Position numbers and translations under genes: made by a program. This document shows positions 24,912 to 34,392 of a stretch of 64,000 nucleotides of DNA, piece by piece; the first letter of the stretch is position 1, and each line of letters starts with the position of its first letter. Location of the stretch: positions 108,859 to 172,858 of the forward strand of contig JAFGVE010000023.1 of NCBI GenBank assembly GCA_016938175.1. Direction: 5' to 3'. A model generated the notes under the pieces. The model searched no databases. It was not told the DNA's origin and was given only the letters and a program-made list of their open reading frames with translations. This DNA comes from Campylobacterales bacterium. GTDB taxonomy: Bacteria; Campylobacterota; Campylobacteria; Campylobacterales; Sulfurimonadaceae.

Positions 24912-25585
24912 TTTTTTCAAGAAAACAGATTTTTCTTTTTGTATCTATTATGACTCTACTCATTGTTCTGAGTTACTTTTATATTGATAAGAGTGTCTCT
25001 CTTTACTTCATAGAACATGCAGAGACATATAAAACCTTCGGTAAAAGAGTGAGTGCCTTGGGAGAGTCTCACTGGTATATAGGTGCAGGAGTTTTAGGAG
25101 CACTTTTTTATAGTTTTGTCAAAAAAAACAGACTCTATAAAATGCGTTTTTTATTTCTTTTATACGTCAATCTCTTTTCTGGACTTATAAGTGTTCTTTT
25201 AAAGCCTCTTTTTGGACGTCTTCGTCCTTGGAAATTAGAAAATGGTGAAGACAGTTATGGCTTTTTAATAGCGCAAAATCCCGATTTTACTCTCTGGCAA
25301 AATATAGAGTACCAAATCTCTATGCTTGTCAAAGAGTCAACCCACTACTCCTCTTTTCCATCTGGACACACAACTACAAGTATGGCAGTCTTTACCTATT
25401 TGATGATTCTCTTTCCAAAGTATACCTATGTCTGGATAGGCATTACCCTACTCTCCTTAACGAGTAGAATATTTGCTAACGACCATTTTATAAGTGATCT
25501 GTTCGCTGGTATAATTGTGGGTGTACTCTCTACACTATTTATTTACTCTAAAATGAAGGACTCACTTGAAAAAGATACTCATTAG
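24908..25585 (+). CDS. PAP2-family membrane phosphatase
   Basis: A membrane phosphatase of about 225 residues with six helices. All three PAP2 signatures are present: KPLFGRLRPW, SSFPSGHTTTS and SRIFANDHFISDLFAG. It should dephosphorylate a lipid phosphate or pyrophosphate in the periplasm, such as undecaprenyl pyrophosphate, lipid A or a lipid-linked sugar phosphate. I chose ATG 24908 because AAGGA lies 8 bases upstream and the codon overlaps the previous stop (ATGA); an in-frame ATG at 24884 has no such sequence. In mycobacteria a PAP2 enzyme acts in the decaprenyl-phospho-arabinose pathway, so this is an alternative to the HAD enzyme for that step. Confidence 0.85.
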   Translation: MIFSRKQIFLFVSIMTLLIVLSYFYIDKSVSLYFIEHAETYKTFGKRVSALGESHWYIGAGVLGALFYSFVKKNRLYKMRFLFLLYVNLFSGLISVLLKPLFGRLRPWKLENGEDSYGFLIAQNPDFTLWQNIEYQISMLVKESTHYSSFPSGHTTTSMAVFTYLMILFPKYTYVWIGITLLSLTSRIFANDHFISDLFAGIIVGVLSTLFIYSKMKDSLEKDTH

Positions 25586-26855
25586 AACACTCATTACAGT
25601 TCTTAGTTTAGCATCACTTTACGGTGTTGGTCGTCTGATTGATGTCAGTTATGGAAGTTTTCAATTTGTTGAACGTCAACCTTATACACTTTTGCAAACA
25701 CCCTCTTCCATAACACTCAAATGGCAAACGCCAGAGTCAGAAAGGGGGAGTATTGCCTATGGACTTACTCCTGACACGCTTACAAATGTCTTGTTTGAAG
25801 AACAAAAAAGTAAAAAACACCGTATAACTATTCCAAAACTACAAGAGTGCACAAAATACTACTACAGCGTTACATCTTCTTCTTTAGAAATAGATAACGA
25901 TGAAAGAAGTTTTACAACACTCTGTAGTTCAAAAGAGTTCCAACGTTTATGGGTTATAGGGGATAGTGGAGAGAAAGGAAAAAACCAAAAAGAGGTATAC
26001 GCACGTTTTATGGCATATATAAACTATAACTACGATGCACTTGACTCTTGGGTTCTCTTAGGTGACAATGCCTACTCAAGTGGCACACAAAAACAGTACA
26101 ATAAACAGATGTTTAAACCCTATCAAGAGCTTATAAAGCATATAACACCATGGGCTGTAATAGGAAATCACGACGCTCGCCGTTGGGCATTTTATGATAT
26201 TTTTGAATTTCCACAAAATGCAGAATCAGGGGGAGTAGCTTCACACGCGCAAGAGTTCTACTCTATTGATGATGGCAATCTGCACCTAGTAATGTTAGAT
26301 AGTGAAACAATCAACAGAGATGCAGATGGGGCTATGGCAACATGGCTTAAAAAGGATTTAGCTGCAAATACAAAACCTTGGACTATTGTCGTTTTTCATA
26401 CTCCTCCATATAGTGATGGCGGTCATAAATCTGATGAGAGATGGAATAGTGGTGGCAGACTCACAGATATGAGAGAGAACTTCGTACCTATTTTTGACAA
26501 ATATGGTGTAGACCTTGTTTTAAATGGTCATTCACACGGCTATGAGCGTTCTAAGCTTCTTGTAAACCATACTGGAACAAGTGATACGCTCTCCCCAAAA
26601 AATATCCTACAGGATAAAAAAACAAACTACACAAAATCAGTAATAAACAAAGAGAATAGCGGTACTGTTTATGTAGTATGCGGCTCCTCTGCAAAACTCG
26701 ACTCAGCAAGGTATAAACACCCTGCAATGCCTTATTCTTTAGAAGAAATGGGATCACTTATTTTAGAGATAACACCTACTACACTTACATCAAAATTTTT
26801 AAACATTGATGGTAAGATTGCAGATGAATTCACAATCACAAAAGAGGAACAATAA
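25566..26855 (+). CDS. Purple acid phosphatase-like metallophosphoesterase
   Basis: A 429-residue secreted or membrane-tethered phosphatase. One N-terminal hydrophobic helix (about residues 5-22) is followed by a fibronectin-like domain ([27 protein letters not shown]) and then a metallophosphoesterase domain from about residue 135. Metal-binding motifs are [37 protein letters not shown] and [10 protein letters not shown]. The layout is that of purple acid phosphatases. The substrate is unknown. The TTG start at 25566 lies inside the PAP2 gene and is preceded by AAGGA. The gene's last base is shared with the glmU start, so both are probably co-transcribed. Confidence 0.85.
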   Translation: MKKILIRTLITVLSLASLYGVGRLIDVSYGSFQFVERQPYTLLQTPSSITLKWQTPESERGSIAYGLTPDTLTNVLFEEQKSKKHRITIPKLQECTKYYYSVTSSSLEIDNDERSFTTLCSSKEFQRLWVIGDSGEKGKNQKEVYARFMAYINYNYDALDSWVLLGDNAYSSGTQKQYNKQMFKPYQELIKHITPWAVIGNHDARRWAFYDIFEFPQNAESGGVASHAQEFYSIDDGNLHLVMLDSETINRDADGAMATWLKKDLAANTKPWTIVVFHTPPYSDGGHKSDERWNSGGRLTDMRENFVPIFDKYGVDLVLNGHSHGYERSKLLVNHTGTSDTLSPKNILQDKKTNYTKSVINKENSGTVYVVCGSSAKLDSARYKHPAMPYSLEEMGSLILEITPTTLTSKFLNIDGKIADEFTITKEEQ

Positions 26856-28168
26856 TGCAAAAAAGTGACATTAGCATAATTATACTAGCTGCCGGAAAAG
26901 GTAGCCGTATGAAATCTTCAAAAGCAAAAGTTTTACACTCTATTTGTGGAAAACCAATGCTCTACCACATTATTAAATCCTCATTAGAACTTTCAGATAA
27001 CGTGAGTGTTGTAGTAGCACACCAAAAAGAGGTAGTTATTCAGCAGATGTATGCCGAGTTTGAAAACATTCACTTTGTTATACAAGATGCACAAAACTTT
27101 CCTGGAACTGGGGGTGCAATGAAAAACGTCACTCCAAAAAATGAAAAAGTACTTGTACTCAATGGAGATATGCCACTGATTACAGCTAATTCTCTACAAG
27201 GTTTTTTAACAACTGATGGAGACATCATCATGTCTATTTTTGACTTACAAGACCCAAGTGGATATGGACGTGTCATCATTAATGAGACAAATGAAGTTCA
27301 ATATATAGTCGAGCAAAAAGATGCAAATGAAGAGGAGTTACTTGCTACTACTGTAAATGCTGGCGTTTATGCCTTTAGTAAAAGTGTTATAGAGAAGTAC
27401 ATTCCTCTCTTACGTAACGACAATGCACAAGAGGAGTACTATCTTACAGATGTCATTGCGATGGCAAAAAAAGATGGACTCACTATTGCCCCACTCCTCG
27501 TAGATGAAGAGCATTTTAAAGGGGTAAACTCAAAAGAGGATTTAGCAGCCGCTGAAATTATTATGCAAGAGCGCATAAAGTCACACTGGATGCAAGCAGG
27601 AGTTACTATGCAACTCCCTCAGACTATCTACATCGAAGCTACTGTAGAGTTTGAAGGTGAGTGTGCAATAGAAAACGGTGTACGTATAACAGGTGAAAGC
27701 AAGATTATAAATTCGTATATAAAAGCACATAGTATTATAGAAGATAGTGTAGTGAAAAATTCAGATGTTGGTCCGCTTGCACATCTGCGTCCAGCTTCAT
27801 ATATAGAAGATACACACATTGGAAACTTTGTTGAAGTAAAAAAATCACAACTCAAAGGTGTAAAAGCTGGTCACTTAAGTTACATTGGTGATGCAGAGGT
27901 AGACGAAGGAACAAATATCGGTGCAGGTGTCATTACTTGTAACTACGATGGTATTAAAAAATACAAAACTATCATTGGCAAAAATGTTTTTGTAGGAAGT
28001 GACTCACAACTTGTAGCACCAGTAACTATAGAAGATGATGTTATGATTGCCGCAGGAACAACGGTTACGAGTGGAACAATAGAGAAAGGCTCTCTTGCTC
28101 TGAGTAGGACAAAACTACGTCAAATCAAAGACTTTTACTACAAGTTTTTTGGCAAAGAGAAGATTTAA
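26855..28168 (+). CDS. glmU: Bifunctional N-acetylglucosamine-1-phosphate uridyltransferase / glucosamine-1-phosphate acetyltransferase GlmU
   Basis: A 437-residue cytoplasmic enzyme that makes UDP-GlcNAc in two steps for peptidoglycan and lipopolysaccharide. The N-terminal pyrophosphorylase domain has [26 protein letters not shown] and [10 protein letters not shown] linker near residue 225 leads into the left-handed beta-helix domain with hexapeptide repeats, including [37 protein letters not shown] and [13 protein letters not shown]. These contain the acetyl-CoA and GlcN-1-P contacts of known GlmU. The length is slightly below the E. coli protein. It overlaps the metallophosphatase by one base. 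Confidence 0.97.
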   Translation: MQKSDISIIILAAGKGSRMKSSKAKVLHSICGKPMLYHIIKSSLELSDNVSVVVAHQKEVVIQQMYAEFENIHFVIQDAQNFPGTGGAMKNVTPKNEKVLVLNGDMPLITANSLQGFLTTDGDIIMSIFDLQDPSGYGRVIINETNEVQYIVEQKDANEEELLATTVNAGVYAFSKSVIEKYIPLLRNDNAQEEYYLTDVIAMAKKDGLTIAPLLVDEEHFKGVNSKEDLAAAEIIMQERIKSHWMQAGVTMQLPQTIYIEATVEFEGECAIENGVRITGESKIINSYIKAHSIIEDSVVKNSDVGPLAHLRPASYIEDTHIGNFVEVKKSQLKGVKAGHLSYIGDAEVDEGTNIGAGVITCNYDGIKKYKTIIGKNVFVGSDSQLVAPVTIEDDVMIAAGTTVTSGTIEKGSLALSRTKLRQIKDFYYKFFGKEKI

Positions 28169-28197
28169 CGCTCATTTTACACTTTTAAAATAGCATA

Positions 28198-28215
28198 GTA
28201 AACTAAGGAGTTTAC
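28198..28215 (+). promoter_or_regulatory. Hairpin enclosing the ribosome-binding site of the 28217 gene
   Basis: GTAAACT (28198-28204) and AGTTTAC (28209-28215) are perfect inverted repeats around AAGG, the core of the Shine-Dalgarno sequence, and the ATG follows one base later. The RNA could fold to hide or present the ribosome-binding site. A 7-bp A/T-rich stem with a 4-base loop is of modest stability, so the effect may be slight. Confidence 0.4.
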
Positions 28216-28216
28216 A

Positions 28217-28960
28217 ATGAAACAGTTCGTTTTTATGCTATTTTTTATATCTTCTCTTTTTGCTAAAGAGATTACCCTCACCTCCTCTGATGGGTTCAAA
28301 CTACATGCTTGGCTTGACAAGCCTGCAAACACTAAAGAATCAGCCCCTATTATTCTTTTCGCACACCAATTTGGAGCAGATCATACCATCTGGAATGATT
28401 TAGCAAAGAAGTTCAATGCAAAAGGTTATGCAACCCTTAATGTTGATCTGCGTGGACATGGAAAATCCATACTACAAAATGGCAAAGAAAATAGCGTTAT
28501 AACTGACACAAGGCTAGACCATATAAGAGAAGCACTCCAACAGAGTAATAAAAAGGTATCTTTTGAAAATATCCCTGCAGATTTAGCACTTTGGCTTGAA
28601 CAGCTGAGTGATGATGATTCTATAGATATGAATAGACTCTATCTCTTTGGCTCTTCTTTGGGCGGGGGAAGTATCATCCCACTTCTTAGTGAATATGAAG
28701 CAAAAGGAGTTGTAGCAATCTCTAGTGGACGTTTAGCAGAACTTGCAGAAGAGACAGACATGGCTCTTTCAATGTCAATGACAAAACAGCTCTATATCGC
28801 TGCGAAAGATGACCCACTTGAAGCGGCACAAAGAACTCTTGAATATGCAAAAAAATCCATTTTAGGAACTGCAATAATCATCTCCGGTGATGGGCATGGA
28901 ACAGTTTTACTTCCTCAAGTCGAAGAGTATATATTTACTTTTATGAAGCAGATAAAATAA
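28217..28960 (+). CDS. Secreted alpha/beta hydrolase
   Basis: A 247-residue alpha/beta-hydrolase with a signal peptide (about residues 1-16, ending LFAKE), so it should act in the periplasm. The oxyanion region is FAHQFGADHTIW, NVDLRGHGKS follows, the nucleophile elbow is FGSSLGGGSI, and GDGHGTVL near the C-terminus holds the catalytic histidine. AAKDDPLEAAQ is the likely acid segment. Substrate unknown; the dienelactone hydrolase or BAAT-like groups are closest in layout. It stands alone downstream of glmU, with a possible hairpin at its ribosome-binding site. Confidence 0.75.
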   Translation: MKQFVFMLFFISSLFAKEITLTSSDGFKLHAWLDKPANTKESAPIILFAHQFGADHTIWNDLAKKFNAKGYATLNVDLRGHGKSILQNGKENSVITDTRLDHIREALQQSNKKVSFENIPADLALWLEQLSDDDSIDMNRLYLFGSSLGGGSIIPLLSEYEAKGVVAISSGRLAELAEETDMALSMSMTKQLYIAAKDDPLEAAQRTLEYAKKSILGTAIIISGDGHGTVLLPQVEEYIFTFMKQIK

Positions 28961-28983
28961 GTAAATCAAAGAAACAAAGAGTC

Positions 28984-29784
28984 TTAAGAGAGTTCCTCTA
29001 ATGCACCCTCATAAGCTTCTAGGTCAAGGCCAAACTGCTCTATAGTTACCTTTGCAGCCGCTATTGAAGAGTCACTTATAGTGCCATCAAGCTCTGTTGT
29101 TTGGCGTATAACTTTAAGCTGTGCACATAACATTACAAACTCTTCATCTTCTCCTGTTGGAGAATCACTACATGCAATTAAAGAGACTAAATCATCATCA
29201 AGTTCCCAACTTTTAAAAAGAGCAGCTGTAACTTCACTACACGTTGCACCACAAACGTTTTTTTCAGCTTGAGATATACTCTCTCCTTGACTCAGTGCAT
29301 CTAATAAAAGAGCACTTTTCCCATCTTCAATAAGTGTTTGTGAAATTATAAGACGACCTACATCAGACATAAAAGCTGCAGGCACGACTATAGAAGCACC
29401 AGTATCTTGAGATTTTCCGAGCCAGTGTACTGCAAGTGCCATCTGCAGTTCACACTGTGCTTGAAACTGCTCATGAGTCATATTGTAAGGAGAGAGATCA
29501 ATATCAAAATTTGAATCTATTGAACTACTTAAAACAAAAGTACGGATTGCAGCTTTTCCTAAAAGCAATATGGCTCGCTTAAGATTTGTCACTTTTGTTT
29601 TGAGTTCATAGAGTGGAGAGTTTACTAAACGTAGTATATTTGCCGCTAAAAATGGATCTTTTTCTATAGCAACCTGCATCTCATCGAGTGTCGAATCAAC
29701 ATTTCTATAAAGACGTTCAACCTCTTGTACAGATTCTGGAAGTGGTGGAATCGCATTAATTCTTGCTAATAAACTCTCTGTCAT
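28984..29784 (-). CDS. HDOD-domain signalling protein
   Basis: A protein of about 266 residues made almost entirely of one HDOD domain, a non-catalytic relative of the HD phosphohydrolases that occurs in bacterial signalling. The start MTESLLARINAIPPLPESVQEVERLY and the following DPFLAANILRLVNSPLY are diagnostic; VVPAAFMSDVGRLII is the degenerate HD core. I chose ATG 29784 because AAGGGAG lies 7 bases upstream; an ATG at 29823 would add 13 residues outside the domain. It is convergent with the hydrolase gene and divergent from coaBC. HDOD proteins often relate to motility or cyclic-di-GMP signalling; there is no partner next to it. Confidence 0.85.
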   Translation of the reverse strand: MTESLLARINAIPPLPESVQEVERLYRNVDSTLDEMQVAIEKDPFLAANILRLVNSPLYELKTKVTNLKRAILLLGKAAIRTFVLSSSIDSNFDIDLSPYNMTHEQFQAQCELQMALAVHWLGKSQDTGASIVVPAAFMSDVGRLIISQTLIEDGKSALLLDALSQGESISQAEKNVCGATCSEVTAALFKSWELDDDLVSLIACSDSPTGEDEEFVMLCAQLKVIRQTTELDGTISDSSIAAAKVTIEQFGLDLEAYEGALEELS

Positions 29785-29878
29785 AAACTCTCCCTTAACT
29801 ACACTCTTTCTATTGCTATCCATTATATTGCATGAAGATTAAAAATATCTTTTTTTCCTCTCTATAAGGTATTTAGGG

Positions 29879-29884
29879 TAGAAT
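29879..29884 (+). promoter_or_regulatory. Possible -10 box of the coaBC-uppS-pilD series
   Basis: TAGAAT at 29879-29884 lies 35 bases before the coaBC start in the divergent gap with the HDOD gene. It is one mismatch from TATAAT, and no -35 element is evident. Prediction only. Confidence 0.35.
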
Positions 29885-29919
29885 ATGAACTATTTTTAAA
29901 TGCAAGTAAAGAGTTTTAT

Positions 29920-31146
29920 ATGATTATTCCAGCAGATTTACTCAAAGACAAAAACATTCTTCTTGGTGTAAGCGGTTCTATCGCTGTCTACAAGTCACTA
30001 GAACTCGTCCGTCTTTTTGTAAAAGCAGGGGCAAATGTCAAAGTTGTTATGAGTGAAGCAGCAAAAAAATTTGTCACTCCACTTACCTTTGAAACCCTCA
30101 CTTCACACGAAGTTTTAGATGATTTTAATGAGTCCTGGGTTACTGAACATAATCATATAAAAACAGGTGAATGGGCGGATGTTTTCATTATAGCTCCTGC
30201 AACGGCAAATACTATGGCAAAGTTGGCACAAGGCATAGCAGATACTATGCTTTTACAAACAGCACTTGCATATCCGAAAAAAAAGATACTTGCACCTTCT
30301 GCAAATACACATATGCTCTATAATCCAATTACTCAGGAAAATATAGAAAAACTCAAAAGTGTAAACTATACCTTTGTAGGCACACAAACAAAAGAACTCG
30401 CTTGTAAAACTACTGGTGATGGCGCTATGGCAGAACCTTTAGAAATATTTTGGGCAACGGCAAGAGAACTTTTACAAGATGAGTTTTGGAAGGACAGAAA
30501 TGTCCTTATCTCAGGAGGTGGTACTCTTGAAAAAATTGATGATGTTCGTTATGTGTCAAATTTTTCAAGTGGAAAAATGGCATCAGCACTTGCTACTGCT
30601 CTTTACTGTAAAGGAGCAAAGGTAACACTTGTGGCGACAAAAAATGAGCCTGAAATACCGCAACATATTGAACTGAAAAAGGTAGAGAGTTCGCAAGAGA
30701 TGTTTGCTGCGCTACAAAACGTTTTAACATTATTCAAAACAAACTCGCAAAAAAAACCTTACCTCTTCATGGCAGCAGCAGTAAGTGATTATTTACCTCA
30801 GACACACACAGGTAAACTCAAAAAAAGCTTTTTAGGCAAGGCATTTACACTACAAATGAATGAAAATATTGACATTCTTGCTTCTTTGGACAAAGAACAG
30901 GTTTACTCTATAGGGTTTAAAGCCGAGATGGATGCAGAACAAGCCATGGAAAATGCGCAGGCAATGCTTAGTAAAAAATCACTAAACGCAGTCTGCTTGA
31001 ATGTACTCAAAGACTCCACAAGCTTTGGAACCGATACAAATACAATAGAATTTATAAGTGCAAATACAAGTACATCTTTAGCCCATAACACAAAACTAAA
31101 TATAGCTTTTGAAATTGCAAAAAATGCACAACAAATAGAAGAGTAA
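29920..31146 (+). CDS. coaBC: Bifunctional phosphopantothenoylcysteine decarboxylase / synthase CoaBC
   Basis: A 408-residue fused enzyme of coenzyme A synthesis. The N-terminal FMN-dependent CoaC half has LGVSGSIAVYKSLELVRLF, the histidine region HNHIKTGEWADVFIIAPATANTM and the flexible lid CKTTGDGAMAEP with the catalytic cysteine. The CoaB half, from about residue 190, has ISGGGTLEKIDDVRYVSNFSSGKMA and FMAAAVSDYLP, the CTP and substrate sites. Length is normal. It is followed after 3 bases by uppS and probably leads the series coaBC-uppS-pilD-lptF/G-truA. Confidence 0.96.
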   Translation: MIIPADLLKDKNILLGVSGSIAVYKSLELVRLFVKAGANVKVVMSEAAKKFVTPLTFETLTSHEVLDDFNESWVTEHNHIKTGEWADVFIIAPATANTMAKLAQGIADTMLLQTALAYPKKKILAPSANTHMLYNPITQENIEKLKSVNYTFVGTQTKELACKTTGDGAMAEPLEIFWATARELLQDEFWKDRNVLISGGGTLEKIDDVRYVSNFSSGKMASALATALYCKGAKVTLVATKNEPEIPQHIELKKVESSQEMFAALQNVLTLFKTNSQKKPYLFMAAAVSDYLPQTHTGKLKKSFLGKAFTLQMNENIDILASLDKEQVYSIGFKAEMDAEQAMENAQAMLSKKSLNAVCLNVLKDSTSFGTDTNTIEFISANTSTSLAHNTKLNIAFEIAKNAQQIEE

Positions 31147-31149
31147 AAT

Positions 31150-31827
31150 ATGAACCAAGCAAAACACATAGCGATTATAATGGATGGAAACGGCAGATGG
31201 GCAGAAGCTCAAGGGAAAAAGCGTGTAAAAGGACATGAAGCTGGTGCAAAAGTTGTTAAAGAGATAACAACATACTGTTCAAACTCACCAGAAATTGAAC
31301 GTTTAACACTCTATGCATTTTCAACAGAAAACTGGAAACGCCCACGTTTAGAGGTTGAGTTTTTAATGAAATTACTCGATACCTATCTCAAAAATGAACT
31401 CCCAGTTTACGTTGAAAACAATGTACGTTTTGAACCTATAGGGGACATTCGAGCTTTTTCAAAAACACTCCAAGAGACTATTGCTATGGTACAAGAAAAA
31501 ACCGCACACTGTAATGGTCTGGTACAGTCACTTGCACTTAACTACGGTGGACATGACGAAATTTTACGTGCTGTAAATACGCTTAAAAGCAGTTCTGAAA
31601 ATATAACAGCAGAGATGATGAGTAATGCACTTGACTGTAAACATAATGTTGACCTGCTTATACGTACCGGAGGAGACCACAGACTCTCAAATTTTTTACT
31701 CTGGCAAGCAGCCTATGCAGAACTCTTTTTTATAGATACACTTTGGCCTGACTTCAATTCTGCTCAACTAGAAAAAATTATACAAGAGTTTACACAAGTT
31801 GAACGTCGATTTGGAGGACTAAAATAG
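31150..31827 (+). CDS. uppS: Undecaprenyl diphosphate synthase UppS
   Basis: A 225-residue cis-prenyltransferase that makes C55 undecaprenyl diphosphate, the carrier for peptidoglycan and envelope glycans, including the predicted lipid-linked pentose of the glycan locus. The signature IAIIMDGNGRWA with the catalytic Asp, KGHEAGAKVV, YAFSTENWKRP and DLLIRTGGDHRLSNFLLWQAAYAELFF are all present. It is somewhat shorter than E. coli UppS (about 250 residues), as is common in Campylobacterota. It shares one base with the prepilin peptidase gene. Confidence 0.96.
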   Translation: MNQAKHIAIIMDGNGRWAEAQGKKRVKGHEAGAKVVKEITTYCSNSPEIERLTLYAFSTENWKRPRLEVEFLMKLLDTYLKNELPVYVENNVRFEPIGDIRAFSKTLQETIAMVQEKTAHCNGLVQSLALNYGGHDEILRAVNTLKSSSENITAEMMSNALDCKHNVDLLIRTGGDHRLSNFLLWQAAYAELFFIDTLWPDFNSAQLEKIIQEFTQVERRFGGLK

Positions 31828-32642
31828 TGGAAGCACTTTTCGTTTTTGTTTTAGGACTCCTTCTCGGCTCTTTTTTAAACGTTGTTATTCTGCGTATTCC
31901 AAAAGAAGAGAGTGTCGTCTTTATCTCTTCACACTGTACAAGTTGTCAAACACCGCTAAAGCCTTGGCACAATATTCCTCTGTTTTCTTGGCTTTTTCTT
32001 CGTGGAAAATGTGCATTTTGCGGTGAAAAAATATCAGCGCAATATCCCATTATAGAACTCCTATCAGCCCTGCTCTTTTTAGTTTTATACACAAAACTAG
32101 GTATAAGCTTTGGTGCTGCTTTTATAGGACTCAGTTTTCTTATGCTCTTAGCACTTTCAATGATAGACTTCAAGTATAAAATGGTTCCTGACTCTCTTAA
32201 CCTTTTGGCTATAGCATTCGCAATTTTTGGAGCAGCCTCTCTACCGCAACTCTTTAATAACCTGCATAATGCACTGCTTTTTGCAGGAGGTTTTACACTG
32301 CTACGTTTTGCTTTGTCATACTATCTCACATCTACTATTTATAGAGCTGGTCTTAAAACAAAAACCTCATGGAACAGACATTATGATCGTACTCCGTTTA
32401 TTGAGGCTATGGGTGAAGGAGACATTATGGTTGCGGCTACAATGGGTGCACTTTTAGGAGTTAAACTCACACTTGTAGCCATCTTTTTTTCAGCACTTTT
32501 AGCACTCCCTGTAATGCTTCTCCTACTACAACGCCCAAAAGAAGAGCAGAGAGTTCCTTTTGTTCCATTTTTAGCTATTGCAACATTTATCGTCTATATT
32601 TACGACAGTGCAATTTTAAACTATATCGCAGCTAACTACTAA
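31827..32642 (+). CDS. pilD: Type IV prepilin peptidase (leader peptidase / N-methyltransferase)
   Basis: A 271-residue A24-family membrane aspartic protease that cleaves and N-methylates prepilins or pseudopilins. The N-terminal cytoplasmic domain has two CxxC pairs (CTSCQTPLKPWHNIPLFSWL and CAFCGEK), the zinc-binding methyltransferase part. The catalytic aspartates lie in ALSMIDFKYKMVPDSLN and GEGDIMVAATMGALLG. About eight membrane helices are predicted. The start is GTG at 31827 overlapping the uppS stop. No pilin or secretion gene is next to it. Confidence 0.94.
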   Translation: MEALFVFVLGLLLGSFLNVVILRIPKEESVVFISSHCTSCQTPLKPWHNIPLFSWLFLRGKCAFCGEKISAQYPIIELLSALLFLVLYTKLGISFGAAFIGLSFLMLLALSMIDFKYKMVPDSLNLLAIAFAIFGAASLPQLFNNLHNALLFAGGFTLLRFALSYYLTSTIYRAGLKTKTSWNRHYDRTPFIEAMGEGDIMVAATMGALLGVKLTLVAIFFSALLALPVMLLLLQRPKEEQRVPFVPFLAIATFIVYIYDSAILNYIAANY

Positions 32643-32653
32643 AAAGAGACTGA

Positions 32654-33673
32654 ATGAAAAGAGTAGAAAAGTACCTTATTGCAAATCTCTCTTCACTCTT
32701 TACATCTATATTTATGCCTCTATTTTTTACGGCATCTGTTATCTTTCTTATTAAACTGGCAACCTATACAGCAATTATTGAGCTAACAATCATAGATATG
32801 GGAAAACTCTATCTTTTTGTTCTTCCAGAGATTTTATTTTACACGCTTCCTATCTCTTTTTTTATTGCCGCCACGCTCTCTTTATTTAAGCTTTCAAACG
32901 ATAACGAAGCAATAGTCCTTTTCTCGCTTGGAATACGCCCAATAGTGATTATTAAATCACTTTTCAAACCTGCTTTTGCCCTTTTTATTGTACTGGCGTG
33001 TAACTTCTTAATTCTCTTTCCACATACAGATGTAATATCTACCAATTATCTTCTGTATAAAAAAGGAGAGGCAAAATTTAACCTCTCGGCAAGTGAATTT
33101 GGAAATAGCTTTGGAGACTGGCTGCTCTATCTGGGAACAGAAAATCAAGACGGTACTTTTGGGGATGTCTTTTTATTTAATAAAAAGAAGCAAGAAGAGA
33201 TACTTATCTCTGCACAAAGGGCTGAAGTAATCAATGATGGAGGTATTTTACGTCTAAAACTGACGGCTGGAGAAGGATATAGTTACTCTACAAAAAGCTT
33301 CTCTCAAATAAACTTCGACACCATGTTTATAAACGATATGATGCAGATTCAACTTAGAAAGTATGAAACACCCCTAGAGTATTGGCAGTCTGAAATACGA
33401 GCATCAAATAAAAAACAGGCAATGATTACTAATACGCTTATTAGTCTCTTTCCTCTCATTAGTATCTTTTTAGTTGTTACTATAGGAATTGTGCATGTGA
33501 GGCACCAAAAATCTTATATTTACCTCTATCTCTTTATCTCTATAGTCACATTTTATGGTTTTGCCTTAGGTCTTCAGGGTACACTTGGATACTACACTAT
33601 TCCTCTTGTCGCTTTAACCTGGTTAATTGTTACATACATTATGTACAAAAAAAACATAGTTAACAAGTTCTAA
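32654..33673 (+). CDS. LptF/LptG family lipopolysaccharide export permease
   Basis: A 339-residue YjgP/YjgQ-type permease that, with its partner and LptB, extracts lipopolysaccharide from the inner membrane. Three N-terminal helices (about 12-35, 55-78, 95-115) precede a periplasmic jellyroll domain (about 120-255) and three C-terminal helices (about 260-335). The helix 2 segment LYLFVLPEILFYTLPISFFIAATLSLF with KLSNDNEAIVLFSLGI is the family signature. Whether it is LptF or LptG cannot be decided from this sequence alone. It shares one base with truA, an arrangement I also recall in Helicobacter. Confidence 0.9.
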   Translation: MKRVEKYLIANLSSLFTSIFMPLFFTASVIFLIKLATYTAIIELTIIDMGKLYLFVLPEILFYTLPISFFIAATLSLFKLSNDNEAIVLFSLGIRPIVIIKSLFKPAFALFIVLACNFLILFPHTDVISTNYLLYKKGEAKFNLSASEFGNSFGDWLLYLGTENQDGTFGDVFLFNKKKQEEILISAQRAEVINDGGILRLKLTAGEGYSYSTKSFSQINFDTMFINDMMQIQLRKYETPLEYWQSEIRASNKKQAMITNTLISLFPLISIFLVVTIGIVHVRHQKSYIYLYLFISIVTFYGFALGLQGTLGYYTIPLVALTWLIVTYIMYKKNIVNKF

Positions 33674-34383
33674 TGCGTGTAGCGGCAACTCTTGCCTACG
33701 ATGGCACTCACTACTTTGGCTCACAAATACAAGCTGAAACTCCTCACACAATCTTTGGAGTGTTTGAAAAGGTACTTTTAGAACTAGGTATAGATTTTCG
33801 TGTAGTCGCAAGTGGAAGAACAGACAAGGGTGTTCATGCCACAGGACAGGTTTGCCATTTCGACCTTCCAAAACACTGGAGTGATCTCTTTAAACTAAAA
33901 CGTGCTCTTAACCATAAACTTCCAAACTCTATAAAAGTTATCAAACTTCAAAGAGTTGCAGAGGATTTTCATGCACGATATTCTGCTACAAAACGTAGTT
34001 ACAGATACATCATCAAAGTTGGTGAAAGTAATCCATTTCAAACTGACTACATCACCTTTGTAAAAGAGTTAAACTTCACACTTTTACATGAAAAAATGCC
34101 TCTTTTTGTAGGGGAACACGACTTTGAATACTTTATGAAAACAGGTAGTGAGATACAAAGTACTCAAAGAGTTATTTACAAATCTTTCGCGTACAGATAT
34201 AAAGGCTTTATTATTCTTCACTTTCAAGCAAACGGTTTTCTTCGCTCACAAATTAGAATGATGGTTGCAGCTCTTTTGCAACTCTCACAAGAAGAGATAA
34301 AAGAGAAGCTTTCTAAGAAAAAAGATTATAAAATAAAACCTGCACCAAGTAATGGGCTCTATTTGGCAAAAATTTCATACTAA
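33673..34383 (+). CDS. truA: tRNA pseudouridine(38-40) synthase TruA
   Basis: A 236-residue enzyme that makes pseudouridine at positions 38-40 of tRNA anticodon stems. The catalytic aspartate lies in VVASGRTDKGVHATGQVCHFD. ARYSATKRSYRYII and FEYFMKTGSEIQSTQR are further family blocks, followed by FLRSQIRMMVAALLQL. Length is slightly short compared with E. coli TruA (270 residues). It follows the permease gene with a one-base overlap and precedes the IscU-like gene by 9 bases. Confidence 0.96.
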   Translation: MRVAATLAYDGTHYFGSQIQAETPHTIFGVFEKVLLELGIDFRVVASGRTDKGVHATGQVCHFDLPKHWSDLFKLKRALNHKLPNSIKVIKLQRVAEDFHARYSATKRSYRYIIKVGESNPFQTDYITFVKELNFTLLHEKMPLFVGEHDFEYFMKTGSEIQSTQRVIYKSFAYRYKGFIILHFQANGFLRSQIRMMVAALLQLSQEEIKEKLSKKKDYKIKPAPSNGLYLAKISY

Positions 34384-34392
34384 GGAGTAACT

